This document shows, piece after piece, positions 29,674-39,243 of a stretch of 64,000 nt of DNA (the first letter of the stretch is position 1; each line of letters begins with the position of its first letter). Origin of the DNA: Polycladomyces abyssicola (GTDB lineage Bacteria; Bacillota; Bacilli; Thermoactinomycetales; JIR-001); NCBI RefSeq assembly GCF_018326425.1, contig NZ_AP024601.1, positions 1,972,001-2,036,000 on the forward strand. Direction: 5' to 3'. The notes under the pieces were generated by a model. It was not told the origin of the DNA. It worked only from the letters and a program-made list of their open reading frames with translations, and did not search any database. The position numbers and the translations under genes were made by a program.

Positions 29674-30582
29674 TTACCCTGCTTGCGGCAAACAAGAAGG
29701 ATGGATGATGGCATGATACGTGCCGTCGGATGACAATCTGCCAGGGTCCAGTCCGACCAACACTTTTCCGGCGGCAACCCAATCCTGTTGTTGACGGATT
29801 TCGACGCGATCCGGTTTCAGCGTCACCATCATTTCCCCTTTTGCCGCGATCCCGCGATAGGGCACCAACCGCACCCGGGTTACCCACTCAGCAGGCAGGC
29901 GATCCCAGTGTTGATGCCATGCCTTGGTCCGGACCATCACCGTCAATGCTTCGGGAAGGTGTTCCTGAATCCGTTCCAGTTCCACCATCATCACTGGTGC
30001 ACGGCTAATCGGATCCCGCAGTTGATTGCCGGTGTCGATTAAGCCGATGCATTCCAATCGATGTTCGCCGATCCAAATTGCCACTGGTGTCAGATAAGAA
30101 TGGATCGCTTGCCGTTGTTGCAATGAGCGGAATGATACACGTGCATACAACCACACAAACGGAAAACTGAACAATACAAACAACCAGGAGACCGGCGAAC
30201 CCCAGCCGGTGGATTGAGACAGAAAAATCCCACCGGCAACTGTTCCCTCTCCCGTCATCACATAGTGAAGCGCGAACATGCCACCTCCAATGACAAACGA
30301 GGTGGTGTAAAAAACCCCCAAACTTCGTACAAACGCGACCGGGGTAGGGTAACCAAATGTCACGCCCACCATGAAAATGGAAAACAGCACTTTTGCCGGA
30401 AAGGTGTAGGTAAAAGCAAATTGCGGCCACAAATGCAGGATGGAATACACCGCCCCGAGCAGGGCGCCGCAACTCATCCTCCAGAACGGAACCCGTTGCC
30501 TGCGGATGGCCGAAGTCAACAGCAACAGTGTAAAGTCGATAAACAGGTTGAGGAGGAAGACCATGTCCGCATAGATGACCAT
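29674..30582 (-). CDS. spoIIGA: Sigma-E-processing peptidase SpoIIGA
   Basis: Membrane-anchored aspartic protease that activates pro-sigma-E after engulfment signals. 302 residues: five N-terminal membrane helices (within residues about 5-150), then a soluble domain with the active-site triplet in GLIDTGNQLRDP. Co-transcribed with sigE. The promoter region upstream (30614-30681) has a sigma-A -10 with a long spacer and Spo0A-like boxes. Confidence 0.96.
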   Translation of the reverse strand: MVIYADMVFLLNLFIDFTLLLLTSAIRRQRVPFWRMSCGALLGAVYSILHLWPQFAFTYTFPAKVLFSIFMVGVTFGYPTPVAFVRSLGVFYTTSFVIGGGMFALHYVMTGEGTVAGGIFLSQSTGWGSPVSWLFVLFSFPFVWLYARVSFRSLQQRQAIHSYLTPVAIWIGEHRLECIGLIDTGNQLRDPISRAPVMMVELERIQEHLPEALTVMVRTKAWHQHWDRLPAEWVTRVRLVPYRGIAAKGEMMVTLKPDRVEIRQQQDWVAAGKVLVGLDPGRLSSDGTYHAIIHPSCLPQAG

Positions 30583-30613
30583 GTCTTCATCCCCTCTCGT
30601 CCAATGTGAAAAC

Positions 30614-30681
30614 AGTATATACTAATCCTTATTTCAAAGTCTGTTGAAACTTGCCGCCCGGATATCACTTTTTTCGTCGAA
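30614..30681 (-). promoter_or_regulatory. Candidate spoIIG promoter with Spo0A boxes
   Basis: Minus-strand -10 TATACT (30619-30614) with TCAACA (30647-30642) 22 bp upstream, the same unusual spacing as the B. subtilis spoIIG promoter. TTCGACGAA (30681-30673) has one mismatch to the Spo0A box (read as TTCGACAAA); TTCAACAGA (30648-30640) overlaps the -35 and has two. Confidence 0.45.
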
Positions 30682-30689
30682 CGTGAGAA

Positions 30690-31018
30690 GAATCACGGAG
30701 CATTCAATGGGGGCACGCGAAAACTGTCGGAGGAATTCGCCGTCGGTTTGAGAATCATTGAGGGTCCGCCGCACTGGATTACGCCTCATCCAACATCCGA
30801 TCAATACCGTTTGCTCTGGAGCCGTTCTCACCCCGATGCTGGAACAGGTTTTTCATTCCACCGGCTGAAACGAACAACACTATCGGTCACGGATTCCTCA
30901 GGGGCGTATCGGAAAGCCCAGCGATATTGCCCACACGGTCATCTGGTTGTACTCAGACAAAGCTTGCTACATCACCGAACACATCATGACAGTGGACAGT
31001 GGTGTGTCAGCCGGTTGA
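30690..31018 (+). pseudogene. Decayed short-chain dehydrogenase fragment
   Basis: Translating the plus strand in shifting frames gives the C-terminal half of an SDR: SAALDYASSNIR, a one-base loss near 30800, then INTVCSGAVLTPMLEQVF, a TGA stop at 30866-30868, then IPQGRIGKPSDIAHTVIWL and a typical SDR end MTVDSGVSAG with stop at 31016-31018. The front half (about 30690-30765) is only faintly recognisable. It fills most of the 561-bp gap between ftsZ and spoIIGA. It does not match the intact SDR gene at 2948-3727 closely enough to be a recent copy. Confidence 0.8.
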
Positions 31019-31075
31019 ATTGCCAGTCGGAAATTCGGGTTCCCCGTAGTTGAGCGTATCCCGCTACTCGGGAAC

Positions 31076-31106
31076 AAAAAGAGGGAGGCGTCTTTTTGCC
31101 TCCCTC
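31076..31106 (-). terminator. Terminator after ftsZ
   Basis: A perfect 9-bp stem GAGGGAGGC/GCCTCCCTC, 8-nt loop, followed on the minus strand by TTTTTG. It lies 37 nt after the ftsZ stop. A T4 run on the plus strand makes it possibly two-way. Confidence 0.88.
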
Positions 31107-31143
31107 TTTTCAATACCTACTGTTTGTATCCGGCAAATCGGTG

Positions 31144-32238
31144 TTATTTTTTCCGCCGATGACGCAGGAAGGTGGGGATATCCAGATTGTCCTCCTGGGA
31201 ATTGAACGTCACGATATCCAGTTTGGAAGCGGCGGTTTCCTCTTCCAACCGGAATTGCGGTTTTCCGGGTGCTTTTTCCTGCTGTTTGTGATCAAAGCCG
31301 GTGGCGATCACCGTCACGATGATCTCATCCTTCAGGTCTTCATTGATCACCGCACCGAAAATCATGTTAACTTCCGGATCGGAAGCGGAAGCCACGATGT
31401 CAGCCGCTTCGTTCACTTCGTACAGGCTCAGGTTGGTTCCGCCCGTAATATTCATCAACACGCCCCGAGCCCCGTCGATCGATGTTTCCAACAGCGGGCT
31501 GCAGATCGCCTTTTTGGCCGCTTCGGCCGCACGCCCTTCACCGGTGGCCATCCCGATTCCCATGAGCGCGGACCCGCGTTCGGTCATAATCGTCTTCACA
31601 TCCGCAAAGTCGAGGTTAATCAGGCCGGGAACCGCAATCAGATCCGAGATACCTTGCACCCCTTGACGCAACACATTGTCGGCTTCGCGAAACGCTTCCA
31701 ACATCGGGGTGTTTTTATCCACGATCTCCAGAAGACGATCATTGGGGATGACGATCAGCGTATCCACTTTTTCCTTCATGGCAGCAATCCCTTGATCGGC
31801 CTGCAGGGAACGCTTGCGTCCCTCAAAGGTGAACGGACGGGTGACCACACCGACGGTCAACGCACCTAGTTCACGGGCGATGGCAGCGATTTCGGGGGCC
31901 GCTCCCGTTCCGGTTCCGCCACCCATTCCTGCGGTAACGAACACCATGTCCGCGCCTTTCAACACGTTTTCCAAGCTCTCACGGCTTTCCTCAGCCGCTT
32001 TTTTGCCGATCTCCGGATTGGCCCCGGCACCCAGTCCCCGTGTCAGTTTTTCCCCGATCTGCATTTTGACTGGTGCCTTGGATCGGTTCAGTGCTTGTGC
32101 ATCGGTGTTGACGGCGATAAATTCCACACCTTGGACGCCGGCTTCGATCATTCGGTTAACCGCGTTGCTGCCGCCGCCTCCTACCCCAACTACTTTTATC
32201 TGAGCAATTTGTTCAATTTCCATATCAAACTCCAACAT
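31144..32238 (-). CDS. ftsZ: Cell division protein FtsZ
   Basis: Tubulin-like GTPase of the Z-ring. 364 residues. The GTP-binding signature [11 protein letters not shown] is near residue 105, and the T7 loop is normal. The C-terminal linker is short and ends in the conserved peptide [12 protein letters not shown] that binds FtsA and SepF. Start at ATG 32238 with CGGGAGGGA upstream. Last gene of the dcw cluster. Confidence 0.98.
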   Translation of the reverse strand: MLEFDMEIEQIAQIKVVGVGGGGSNAVNRMIEAGVQGVEFIAVNTDAQALNRSKAPVKMQIGEKLTRGLGAGANPEIGKKAAEESRESLENVLKGADMVFVTAGMGGGTGTGAAPEIAAIARELGALTVGVVTRPFTFEGRKRSLQADQGIAAMKEKVDTLIVIPNDRLLEIVDKNTPMLEAFREADNVLRQGVQGISDLIAVPGLINLDFADVKTIMTERGSALMGIGMATGEGRAAEAAKKAICSPLLETSIDGARGVLMNITGGTNLSLYEVNEAADIVASASDPEVNMIFGAVINEDLKDEIIVTVIATGFDHKQQEKAPGKPQFRLEEETAASKLDIVTFNSQEDNLDIPTFLRHRRKK

Positions 32239-32284
32239 GGCTTGTCCCTCCCGTTTTCTCTCTTTCATGTATCCCTGCCGCGCC

Positions 32285-33523
32285 TTAAATGAACTCGCTC
32301 AACCAATTTTTCATCCGTTCCAGCGGTGATGGACCCTTTTGTTTCCTCGCACGTGTCGGGCTTTCGGTATCCGGTTCCACCAGGCGAACCATCCGCCGTT
32401 TCAACAGATAATGCACCATACCGATGCCGGCGGTATACGAAGGGTCCTGTACACCGATATAGTCAGGAACGGCCACACGAACCGCCTGACCCAGCTGATC
32501 CTGGGCCACGGTTAAGATATGGGGCAAGGACATCACACCGCCGGTCAGCACATACCCGCCGACCGGATTCTTGGAAAAGCCGAGCTCTTCCACTTGTTGC
32601 TGGATGAGGTGAAACAACTCTTCGACGCGCGGTTCGATAATTTGTGCGAGCTCCCACTGGGTCACGCTCTTTTCCCGCTGGCTACCGATGGTCCGGATCT
32701 GAAACGTAACCTCTTTGGAAGCTTCCTTCACAGATGCGACACCATACTGCCGCTTGATCTTTTCGGCTGTCTCCGTATCCGTCTGCAAACCGATGGCGAT
32801 GTCGTTCGTTATGTTGTCCCCACCGACCGGGATGACCGCGGTAGCCGCCAAATGTCCGTGTTGGAAGACGGAGATCGTGGTGGTTCCTCCACCCAGATCC
32901 GCCATGACGACGCCCAGGTTTTTCTCGTCCGCTGATAAACACAGTTCGCTCGTCGCCATCGGTAACAGCAGCATGCCGGCCACGCTCAACTCCGCTCTTT
33001 CCACACACCGCAACACGTTGTGGATCACCGTCTTGGCCCCGGTGACGATTAAGGCATCCACTTCCAGACGAACGCCGATCATCCCGTGCGGATCGCGGAT
33101 TTCATCCAACCCGTCCACGATGAATTGTTTCGGCATCACTTCAATGATTTCCCGCTCCGGCGGCAATGCGATCACTCTGGCCGCTTGCAGTACTCGTTCG
33201 ATATCCTGAGAACCGATTTCCCGATCTTCGCTGGAAACCGCTACAACCCCGTGGCTGGGCTGTAACGAAACGTGGTTGCCGGAAATCCCCACAAACACTT
33301 CCGAAACCTCTATTCCCACCATTCGCTCCGCGTCATCCACCGCTTCCCGAATGGACTGCACGGCATGGTCAATATCGATGATGGCTCCCTTCTTCATCCC
33401 CCTCGAGACCGCCGAACCGACGCCGACAATATGGATGTTTCCGTTCTCATGCACTTCGGCGACGATCAATCGGACCCTGGATGTTCCAATATCTAAGGTG
33501 ACGATGTATCCTCCGTTGCTCAA
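32285..33523 (-). CDS. ftsA: Cell division protein FtsA
   Basis: Actin-like membrane tether of the Z-ring. 412 residues. TTG 33523 is chosen because GGAGGT lies 8 nt upstream and the product then starts [14 protein letters not shown], matching other FtsA proteins. The phosphate-2 and adenosine motifs ([25 protein letters not shown]) are present; an amphipathic C-terminal helix ([14 protein letters not shown]) is the membrane anchor. The 233-bp gap upstream shows no gene; ylxW, ylxX and sbp of B. subtilis are absent here. Confidence 0.97.
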   Translation of the reverse strand: MSNGGYIVTLDIGTSRVRLIVAEVHENGNIHIVGVGSAVSRGMKKGAIIDIDHAVQSIREAVDDAERMVGIEVSEVFVGISGNHVSLQPSHGVVAVSSEDREIGSQDIERVLQAARVIALPPEREIIEVMPKQFIVDGLDEIRDPHGMIGVRLEVDALIVTGAKTVIHNVLRCVERAELSVAGMLLLPMATSELCLSADEKNLGVVMADLGGGTTTISVFQHGHLAATAVIPVGGDNITNDIAIGLQTDTETAEKIKRQYGVASVKEASKEVTFQIRTIGSQREKSVTQWELAQIIEPRVEELFHLIQQQVEELGFSKNPVGGYVLTGGVMSLPHILTVAQDQLGQAVRVAVPDYIGVQDPSYTAGIGMVHYLLKRRMVRLVEPDTESPTRARKQKGPSPLERMKNWLSEFI

Positions 33524-33756
33524 TCTTGGGCACCTCCTTGCCCGGGAATCGATCTCTGTGTGGTGGAAAAGCATTGGTACTTATTTCAAACAGGGGGGAG
33601 TGAAGGGAAAAACATTACTCCAATAATTCAACACCCACCATGCTTTCCCCTTTTTCCTTCCTAATTTTTTCTGTTCACCATGATTAGATAAAAAAGAGTT
33701 ACAGAAGTTAGTAAATAACAACTCATTTTACCTTTTACTCATCGGTGGAACGACGG

Positions 33757-34476
33757 TTACGGATGGGAAGGGATGAACCATGTGGTATCCATCAGGTACA
33801 AGGTGCCTCGGGGCTTATCGCGAAAAGCGGGGTATAAGGCCATCTTCTCCCGAAAATCCGACAATCTCACTTTGATCAAATGGCCTTCTCGCGTGACAAC
33901 GCCAACCACATCAGAATAGGTCGGATGCTCGACAGGTTTCACCGAAATAATGTCCTGATGAATGTCCGGAGACAAACCGACCAACGCTTTGGCTAGCGTT
34001 GCCGCTGCCCGATCATCACGCCATCCGGTCAATACCGGATGATGCTCCCCTGTTGCCGGGGCATGGGACCGATGAAGGACCGCACCGTTGGACAACACGG
34101 GAAACCGCGTTCGGCCCGTGTCCCACCAAGCCACTTGTGGATATTCCGTTACACGAATATGTATCGTTCCTGGAAAACGCTTGGAGACCTTCACAGAGCG
34201 AACCGCCTGGATCAAACGCAACCGCATTTCAACCTTGTCGCTGCTCCATCCGAAAAAGGACATACCCTGCTTTAATCCCGATTGTTTCACCAAGTCCTTT
34301 TCGGACCACCACCGGTTCCCCTCGACTTGAATGCGTTCCACTTTTCCAAGTGGTGATTGCAAAAACAAGATCACCAATATCCCAGTGAAAAATCCCAATA
34401 TGACCCAATTCGCCCATCGGGTAGACGGACGATCGGAGCGGTGCGGCAGGCGGAAAGGCGGGATCCGCTGTTCCAT
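33757..34476 (-). CDS. divIB: Cell division protein DivIB/FtsQ
   Basis: 239 residues: short cytoplasmic N-terminus, one membrane helix (about residues 25-42), then a POTRA domain beginning VERIQVEGNRWWSEKDLVKQ and an FtsQ beta domain. It stabilises the septal complex with FtsL and DivIC. AAAGGAGA precedes the ATG. Confidence 0.93.
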   Translation of the reverse strand: MEQRIPPFRLPHRSDRPSTRWANWVILGFFTGILVILFLQSPLGKVERIQVEGNRWWSEKDLVKQSGLKQGMSFFGWSSDKVEMRLRLIQAVRSVKVSKRFPGTIHIRVTEYPQVAWWDTGRTRFPVLSNGAVLHRSHAPATGEHHPVLTGWRDDRAAATLAKALVGLSPDIHQDIISVKPVEHPTYSDVVGVVTREGHLIKVRLSDFREKMALYPAFRDKPRGTLYLMDTTWFIPSHP

Positions 34477-34624
34477 CCAAAGTATCTCCTTTCCCGGTTG
34501 GGACCCTTTTGAACCGCATGGCTCTTTGGAGGTGGTGTCATTTATCTATGTTACCACAAAAAACCCGTGATCCCTGCCCTCAAAAATGAAAAAAGTTCCA
34601 CATGCTCCCTTTTCGATGATGTTT

Positions 34625-34657
34625 CACAAAAACAGCGGCACATCAGAAAGTGCCGCT
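34625..34657 (-). terminator. Terminator overlapping the murA stop codon
   Basis: Stem AGCGGCAC/GTGCCGCT with the murA TGA inside the 8-nt loop, followed on the minus strand by GTTTTTGTG. Confidence 0.8.
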
Positions 34658-35929
34658 TTCCATCGAAGGAAATTGGTCTGGAACCCGTTGAATCCTGCCT
34701 CCCAACCGCTGAAACATCTGGTCCAGCCTATCGTATCCTCGTTCGATATGTTCCACACCGTACACACTGGTCGTACCATGAGCGGCAAGACCTGCTATGA
34801 CCAATGCCGCACCGGCGCGTAGGTCGGTGGCTTTCACCTGTGTGCCGCTGAGCGCACTCACCCCGCGGATTCGTACCGAATTGTCCACGACGTCAAGATC
34901 CGCTCCCATTTTCCGCAGTGCGTCAACATGTTTCAACCGTGCATCGAAGATCCTCTCTTTGATGACGCTGATTCCTTCAGCCAGCGTCAGGAGTGACATC
35001 ATCTGAGGTTGCAAGTCGGTCGGAAAGCCAGGATATGGCTCTGTTTGGATTTCACCCACGGCTTTCAGTTCTCTTCCGCCACGGACCCACAACGTGTCTC
35101 CATCCGTTTGGATCTCGGCACCCGCTTGTCGGAGCATCAACAACATGCAGTTCAAATGTTCGGGAATGGTGTGGGTGAGGGTGACTTCGCCGGATGTGGC
35201 CACGGCCGCTGCGACCAGCGTTCCTGTCACGATTCGGTCCGGGATGATTTCGTAGGGAACCGGCCGCAACCGCTTCACCCCGCGGATGATGATCGTATTC
35301 GTTCCTGCGCCTTCAATGTCGGCGCCCATTTGATTCAGATAGCGTTGTAAATCCACAATCTCAGGCTCACGTGCGGCATTTTCGATCACGGTGGTACCAT
35401 CCGCCAACACCGCCGCCATCATCACGTTTTCGGTCGCACCTACACTGGGCAGATCCAGACGGATCGTGGTGCCGACCAAGCGCTTGGCAGTACAACGGAT
35501 CAGGTCACCTGTTTCTTCTATTTGCGCCCCCAACATCTGCAACCCTTTCAAATGCAAGTCGATGGGACGGGCGCCGATCGCACAGCCGCCGGGCCGTGTA
35601 ACACTCACTTCCTGAAAACGGGATAACAACGGGCCCATCAAAAAGATGGACGAACGCATCCGCCGCATCAAGGTGTCGGGGATATGGGAGGTTCGAAGTG
35701 TGGTCGTATCCACCACAACACGGTTACCAAACCGTGTAACCTTCGCGCCGAGTGCTTCTAAGATGCAGCCCATCACATCGATGTCCGACAAGCGGGGAAC
35801 ATCGTACAATTCATGGACGCCGTCGGCCAGCACAGTGGCGGCCAAGATGGGAAGAGCCGCATTTTTGGCACCTTGGATGCGAACGGTTCCGCACAGAGGC
35901 TTTCCACCCTCGATGAGAAAATGCTCCAA
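34643..35929 (-). CDS. murA: UDP-N-acetylglucosamine 1-carboxyvinyltransferase
   Basis: First committed step of peptidoglycan synthesis: adds enolpyruvate to UDP-GlcNAc. 428 residues. The catalytic Cys lies in RPGGCAIGARPIDLH near residue 117 (fosfomycin target). The stop codon lies inside a terminator loop. Located between murB and divIB, an order seen in some Bacillota but not in B. subtilis. Confidence 0.97.
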   Translation of the reverse strand: MEHFLIEGGKPLCGTVRIQGAKNAALPILAATVLADGVHELYDVPRLSDIDVMGCILEALGAKVTRFGNRVVVDTTTLRTSHIPDTLMRRMRSSIFLMGPLLSRFQEVSVTRPGGCAIGARPIDLHLKGLQMLGAQIEETGDLIRCTAKRLVGTTIRLDLPSVGATENVMMAAVLADGTTVIENAAREPEIVDLQRYLNQMGADIEGAGTNTIIIRGVKRLRPVPYEIIPDRIVTGTLVAAAVATSGEVTLTHTIPEHLNCMLLMLRQAGAEIQTDGDTLWVRGGRELKAVGEIQTEPYPGFPTDLQPQMMSLLTLAEGISVIKERIFDARLKHVDALRKMGADLDVVDNSVRIRGVSALSGTQVKATDLRAGAALVIAGLAAHGTTSVYGVEHIERGYDRLDQMFQRLGGRIQRVPDQFPSMESGTF

Positions 35930-35943
35930 TGTTCCACCTCCGT

Positions 35944-36852
35944 TTACCCCTCGCCCACCACCTGAACTTCCGGCTCCAAGGTAGTTCCGAATTTCTCTTC
36001 CACCGTCCGGATGATGTGATGAATTAGGGTGAGAACATCTTTCGCCGTGGCTTGGCCCCGGTTGATGATAAAGTTCGCATGCAAGGTGGAGACTTCCGCG
36101 TCGCCCACGCGATATCCCTTTAATCCGGACGCTTCAATCAATCGTCCGGCATGGTCTCCCGGCGGGTTGCGAAACACACTACCCGCACACGGATATTGCA
36201 GAGGTTGGGTTTTCCGACGTCGGTCTTTGTTGCGGGCCAGGATGGAGGCAATCTCCTTCCGGTCGCCATATTGCAGTTGGAAAACGGCTTCGGTTACGAT
36301 GCCCCGGTACTTGGTTTGCAAGGATGATGTGCGGTATTGAAATTCCAGTTGCTCATTGGTCAACGTGATCCATTCGCCTGTTTCCAATAACACCTCGGCC
36401 GACTCCAACACTCGCGAAATTTCCGAGCCGTGCGCCCCCGCGTTCATGTAGACGGCGCCCCCCACGTTACCCGGAATGCCGCCTGCAAATTCCAATCCGG
36501 TCAATCCATGTTTGGCGACCATTGATGTCAACCGGATGACGGAATAACCTCCACCAACGATCACACGGGTGCCCTCCACTTTCAAATCATCAAATCCGGC
36601 CCCCAGTTTGATCACCGCACCGCGAATACCACCATCTCTGACTAGCAAGTTGGACCCACGTCCGATCACGCGCCACGGCAGACCGTGTTTCCTCACAACA
36701 GCCATCGTCCGCTCCAATTCCGCCTTGTTGCGGGGAGAAATGAAGATGTCCGCCGGCCCGCCCACTTTCCATGTCGTGTGACGGGATAAAGGTTCGTTCA
36801 ATGTCACATTTTGGACTCCGGCCAGTTCCAGATCGCGTACAACTTCCTTCAT
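35944..36852 (-). CDS. murB: UDP-N-acetylenolpyruvoylglucosamine reductase
   Basis: Reduces the enolpyruvyl group to give UDP-MurNAc, using FAD and NADPH. 302 residues. FAD motifs GRGSNLLVRDGG and GIPGNVGGAVYMNAGAHG, and the catalytic Ser in YPCAGSVFRNP, are visible. It is the shorter MurB type of Gram-positive bacteria. murA starts 14 nt after its stop. Confidence 0.96.
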   Translation of the reverse strand: MKEVVRDLELAGVQNVTLNEPLSRHTTWKVGGPADIFISPRNKAELERTMAVVRKHGLPWRVIGRGSNLLVRDGGIRGAVIKLGAGFDDLKVEGTRVIVGGGYSVIRLTSMVAKHGLTGLEFAGGIPGNVGGAVYMNAGAHGSEISRVLESAEVLLETGEWITLTNEQLEFQYRTSSLQTKYRGIVTEAVFQLQYGDRKEIASILARNKDRRRKTQPLQYPCAGSVFRNPPGDHAGRLIEASGLKGYRVGDAEVSTLHANFIINRGQATAKDVLTLIHHIIRTVEEKFGTTLEPEVQVVGEG

Positions 36853-36960
36853 ACCTGCTTCCCCCCTCGACCAACCTTGAACAAAGCGTGAGCGGAGCGT
36901 GATATACGATATCTTATGCCCGCCTCCGTTTGATGTGACGACCGCCTAATGGGGATCGGT

Positions 36961-38076
36961 CTAATTTTTGTGATTGCGTACCAATTGTTCCAGTTCATCC
37001 ACCAGCACCTCCGCTGCATCCGGTCGCCCCAGTTGACGGGCCGCCGTGCTCATCGATTGATGCCGCTCCCGATCTCCGAGAATCTCCCTGATCATGGCAA
37101 ACAGGGTTTCACCGCTGCACTCTTTTTCCAACAAGACCCGGGCAGCGCCCTTTTTCTCCAGCAGTCGGGCGTTGGCTTCCTGATGGTTGTTGGTGACGTA
37201 AGGCGACGGAATCAGGATCGACGGCAGTCCCAGAGCGGTCAACTCCGCCAATGTGGAAGCTCCGGCCCGACCCACGAACAGGGACGTGGCAGCCAAGACA
37301 TCTGGCATGTTATACAAAAACGGTCGAATAATCAAGTTCTCGCTCGCCTGCTGGCCCACTTTGGCCACGACGTCATCATAGTGAGCTTCCCCCGTGACAT
37401 AAACGAATTGGATGTCGGGAGCCGATGCCATCAACGTTACCATCTGCATCACCGCCTCGTTGATCGGACGGGCACCCCGACTGCCGCCAACGAACAGAAC
37501 GATCGGCTTGTCCGAACCTGAGAGACCGAGCGACTCCCTGCCGGCCGCAGGGTCCGCGTGTACCACCTCCGTCGCGCGGGGGTTTCCGGCATGAATCACC
37601 CGTTTGGCGCTATGGAGATATTGTTCCGTTCCTTCAAAACTGATCGCCACCGTGTCGGCAAAACGGGACAGAAACCGAATCGTCAAACCCACGATGACGT
37701 TTTGTTCATGGATCAAGGTTGGAATGCCCAACTGATGGGCGGCATAAACGGCTGGACCACACACATAACCTCCTGTACCCACCACCACGTCGGGTTGAAA
37801 CTCCTTTATGTATTCTTTCGATTTTCTGACGGCGCGGATAAATTTGGAAATGGTCTGCACGTTTTCCCACGTCAGTTTCCGACGGAATCCCTGGATTTCC
37901 ACCGTAAAGAAGCGGATATTCTCCTCCTTGGTAACAATGCGGGACTCCAATCCGTTTTCCGTACCGATATATCCCACTTCCACGTCGGGATAACGTTTGC
38001 GTACTTCCCGCATCACCGCCAAAGCCGGATAAATATGTCCACCTGTACCACCGCCGGAAAGCAAAATCCGTTTCAT
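36961..38076 (-). CDS. murG: Undecaprenyl-PP-MurNAc-pentapeptide GlcNAc transferase
   Basis: Converts lipid I to lipid II on the inner face of the membrane. 371 residues. SGGGTGGHIYPAL at the N-terminus and GRAGASTLAELTALGLP in the C-terminal half are the glycosyltransferase family 28 signatures. ATG 38076 chosen over ATG 38082 and 38091 because GGGGG lies 6 nt before it. Confidence 0.96.
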   Translation of the reverse strand: MKRILLSGGGTGGHIYPALAVMREVRKRYPDVEVGYIGTENGLESRIVTKEENIRFFTVEIQGFRRKLTWENVQTISKFIRAVRKSKEYIKEFQPDVVVGTGGYVCGPAVYAAHQLGIPTLIHEQNVIVGLTIRFLSRFADTVAISFEGTEQYLHSAKRVIHAGNPRATEVVHADPAAGRESLGLSGSDKPIVLFVGGSRGARPINEAVMQMVTLMASAPDIQFVYVTGEAHYDDVVAKVGQQASENLIIRPFLYNMPDVLAATSLFVGRAGASTLAELTALGLPSILIPSPYVTNNHQEANARLLEKKGAARVLLEKECSGETLFAMIREILGDRERHQSMSTAARQLGRPDAAEVLVDELEQLVRNHKN

Positions 38077-38103
38077 GTTCATCCCCCGCATTCGTTGGTG
38101 TCT

Positions 38104-39201
38104 TTACCTGGTGTAGCGGGACAGATTGAGCAAAATGCCCACAGCAGCAAGCGTCAGTGTCAGGGAGGAGCCGCCGTAGCTTAAAAAGGGCAACGTAATC
38201 CCGGTGACGGGAAACGCTCCGGTGACGACGCCGATATTAATGACGGCCTGAATGGTGATCATCGCCGTCACCCCCGTAGCCAGCAAACTGCTGAACAAAT
38301 TGGGAGCCATAATAGCCACACGAATCCCCCGCCACACCAGTATCGAAAACAACATAATCACCGTGCCTGCACCGATAAAACCCAACTCTTCCGCCAAGAT
38401 CGAGAAGATGAAGTCCGTATGCGGTTCCGGCAAATAAAGATGTTTTTGCCGGCTCATGCCAAGACCCAAACCCATCAATCCGCCGGGACCGATCGCATAG
38501 AGCGATTGGATGAGATGATATCCGGCACCCAGCGGATCTTGCCACGGATTGAGAAACGCCGTGATGCGCTTAATTCGGTAGGGTGCCGCCAACACCAACG
38601 CAGCGAACCCACCCACACCCAGCAATCCCAAACCGCCCAGGTGGGAAAGACGGGCTCCCGCGGCATAGATCATGGCAATCCCCGTCCCTACCAATACGGT
38701 TCCTGTACCCAAGTCAGGCTGCATCATGATCAGGGCAAATGCCGCACCCACAATGGCCAAAGGCGGGAGAAGCCCCGTCGTGAAGCGGTGCATTCCGTCG
38801 GCGTGCTCAGACAGATAGCGCGCCAAAAACGCAATCATCGCCAGTTTCATAAACTCCGACGGCTGAATGCTGAACGCGCCGATCCCTAACCAACTGCGAG
38901 CACCGCCACGTAATAGGCCCACTCCGGGGATCAATACCACGATCAGAAGGAAAAAACACAGAATGATTCCGAGCCTCGCCCACTCAGCAAAACGCCGGGG
39001 GTCCAAATTGGAAATCACAAACATCAGAAACACGCCCAAGCCTGCGAACAACAACTGCCGTTTCGCATAGAAAAACGCGTCGTCGTACCGATGATACGAA
39101 TAGGCGGCACTGGCGCTATAGACCATGATGACCCCGATGGCCAGCAGTAACAGAATTGCCGTGACGATCACGTAATCCGGGTTGGTTCGCATTTTGGACA
39201 T
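38104..39201 (-). CDS. spoVE: SEDS glycosyltransferase, SpoVE/FtsW type
   Basis: Peptidoglycan polymerase with about ten membrane helices, 365 residues. Conserved loops include GARSWLGIGAFSIQPSEFMK and TGITLPFLSYGGSS. The position between murD and murG is that of B. subtilis spoVE, the sporulation paralogue of ftsW; only sequence comparison could tell whether it also serves vegetative division. Confidence 0.93.
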   Translation of the reverse strand: MSKMRTNPDYVIVTAILLLLAIGVIMVYSASAAYSYHRYDDAFFYAKRQLLFAGLGVFLMFVISNLDPRRFAEWARLGIILCFFLLIVVLIPGVGLLRGGARSWLGIGAFSIQPSEFMKLAMIAFLARYLSEHADGMHRFTTGLLPPLAIVGAAFALIMMQPDLGTGTVLVGTGIAMIYAAGARLSHLGGLGLLGVGGFAALVLAAPYRIKRITAFLNPWQDPLGAGYHLIQSLYAIGPGGLMGLGLGMSRQKHLYLPEPHTDFIFSILAEELGFIGAGTVIMLFSILVWRGIRVAIMAPNLFSSLLATGVTAMITIQAVINIGVVTGAFPVTGITLPFLSYGGSSLTLTLAAVGILLNLSRYTR

Positions 39202-39243
39202 GGGCGTTATTCACCTCGTTCGTCGGATTGGGGCAAGCCCTCT

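Noticed and set aside
30748-31053. Plus-strand 101-codon open frame
   Set aside because: It runs in another frame across the SDR pseudogene and has no ribosome site.
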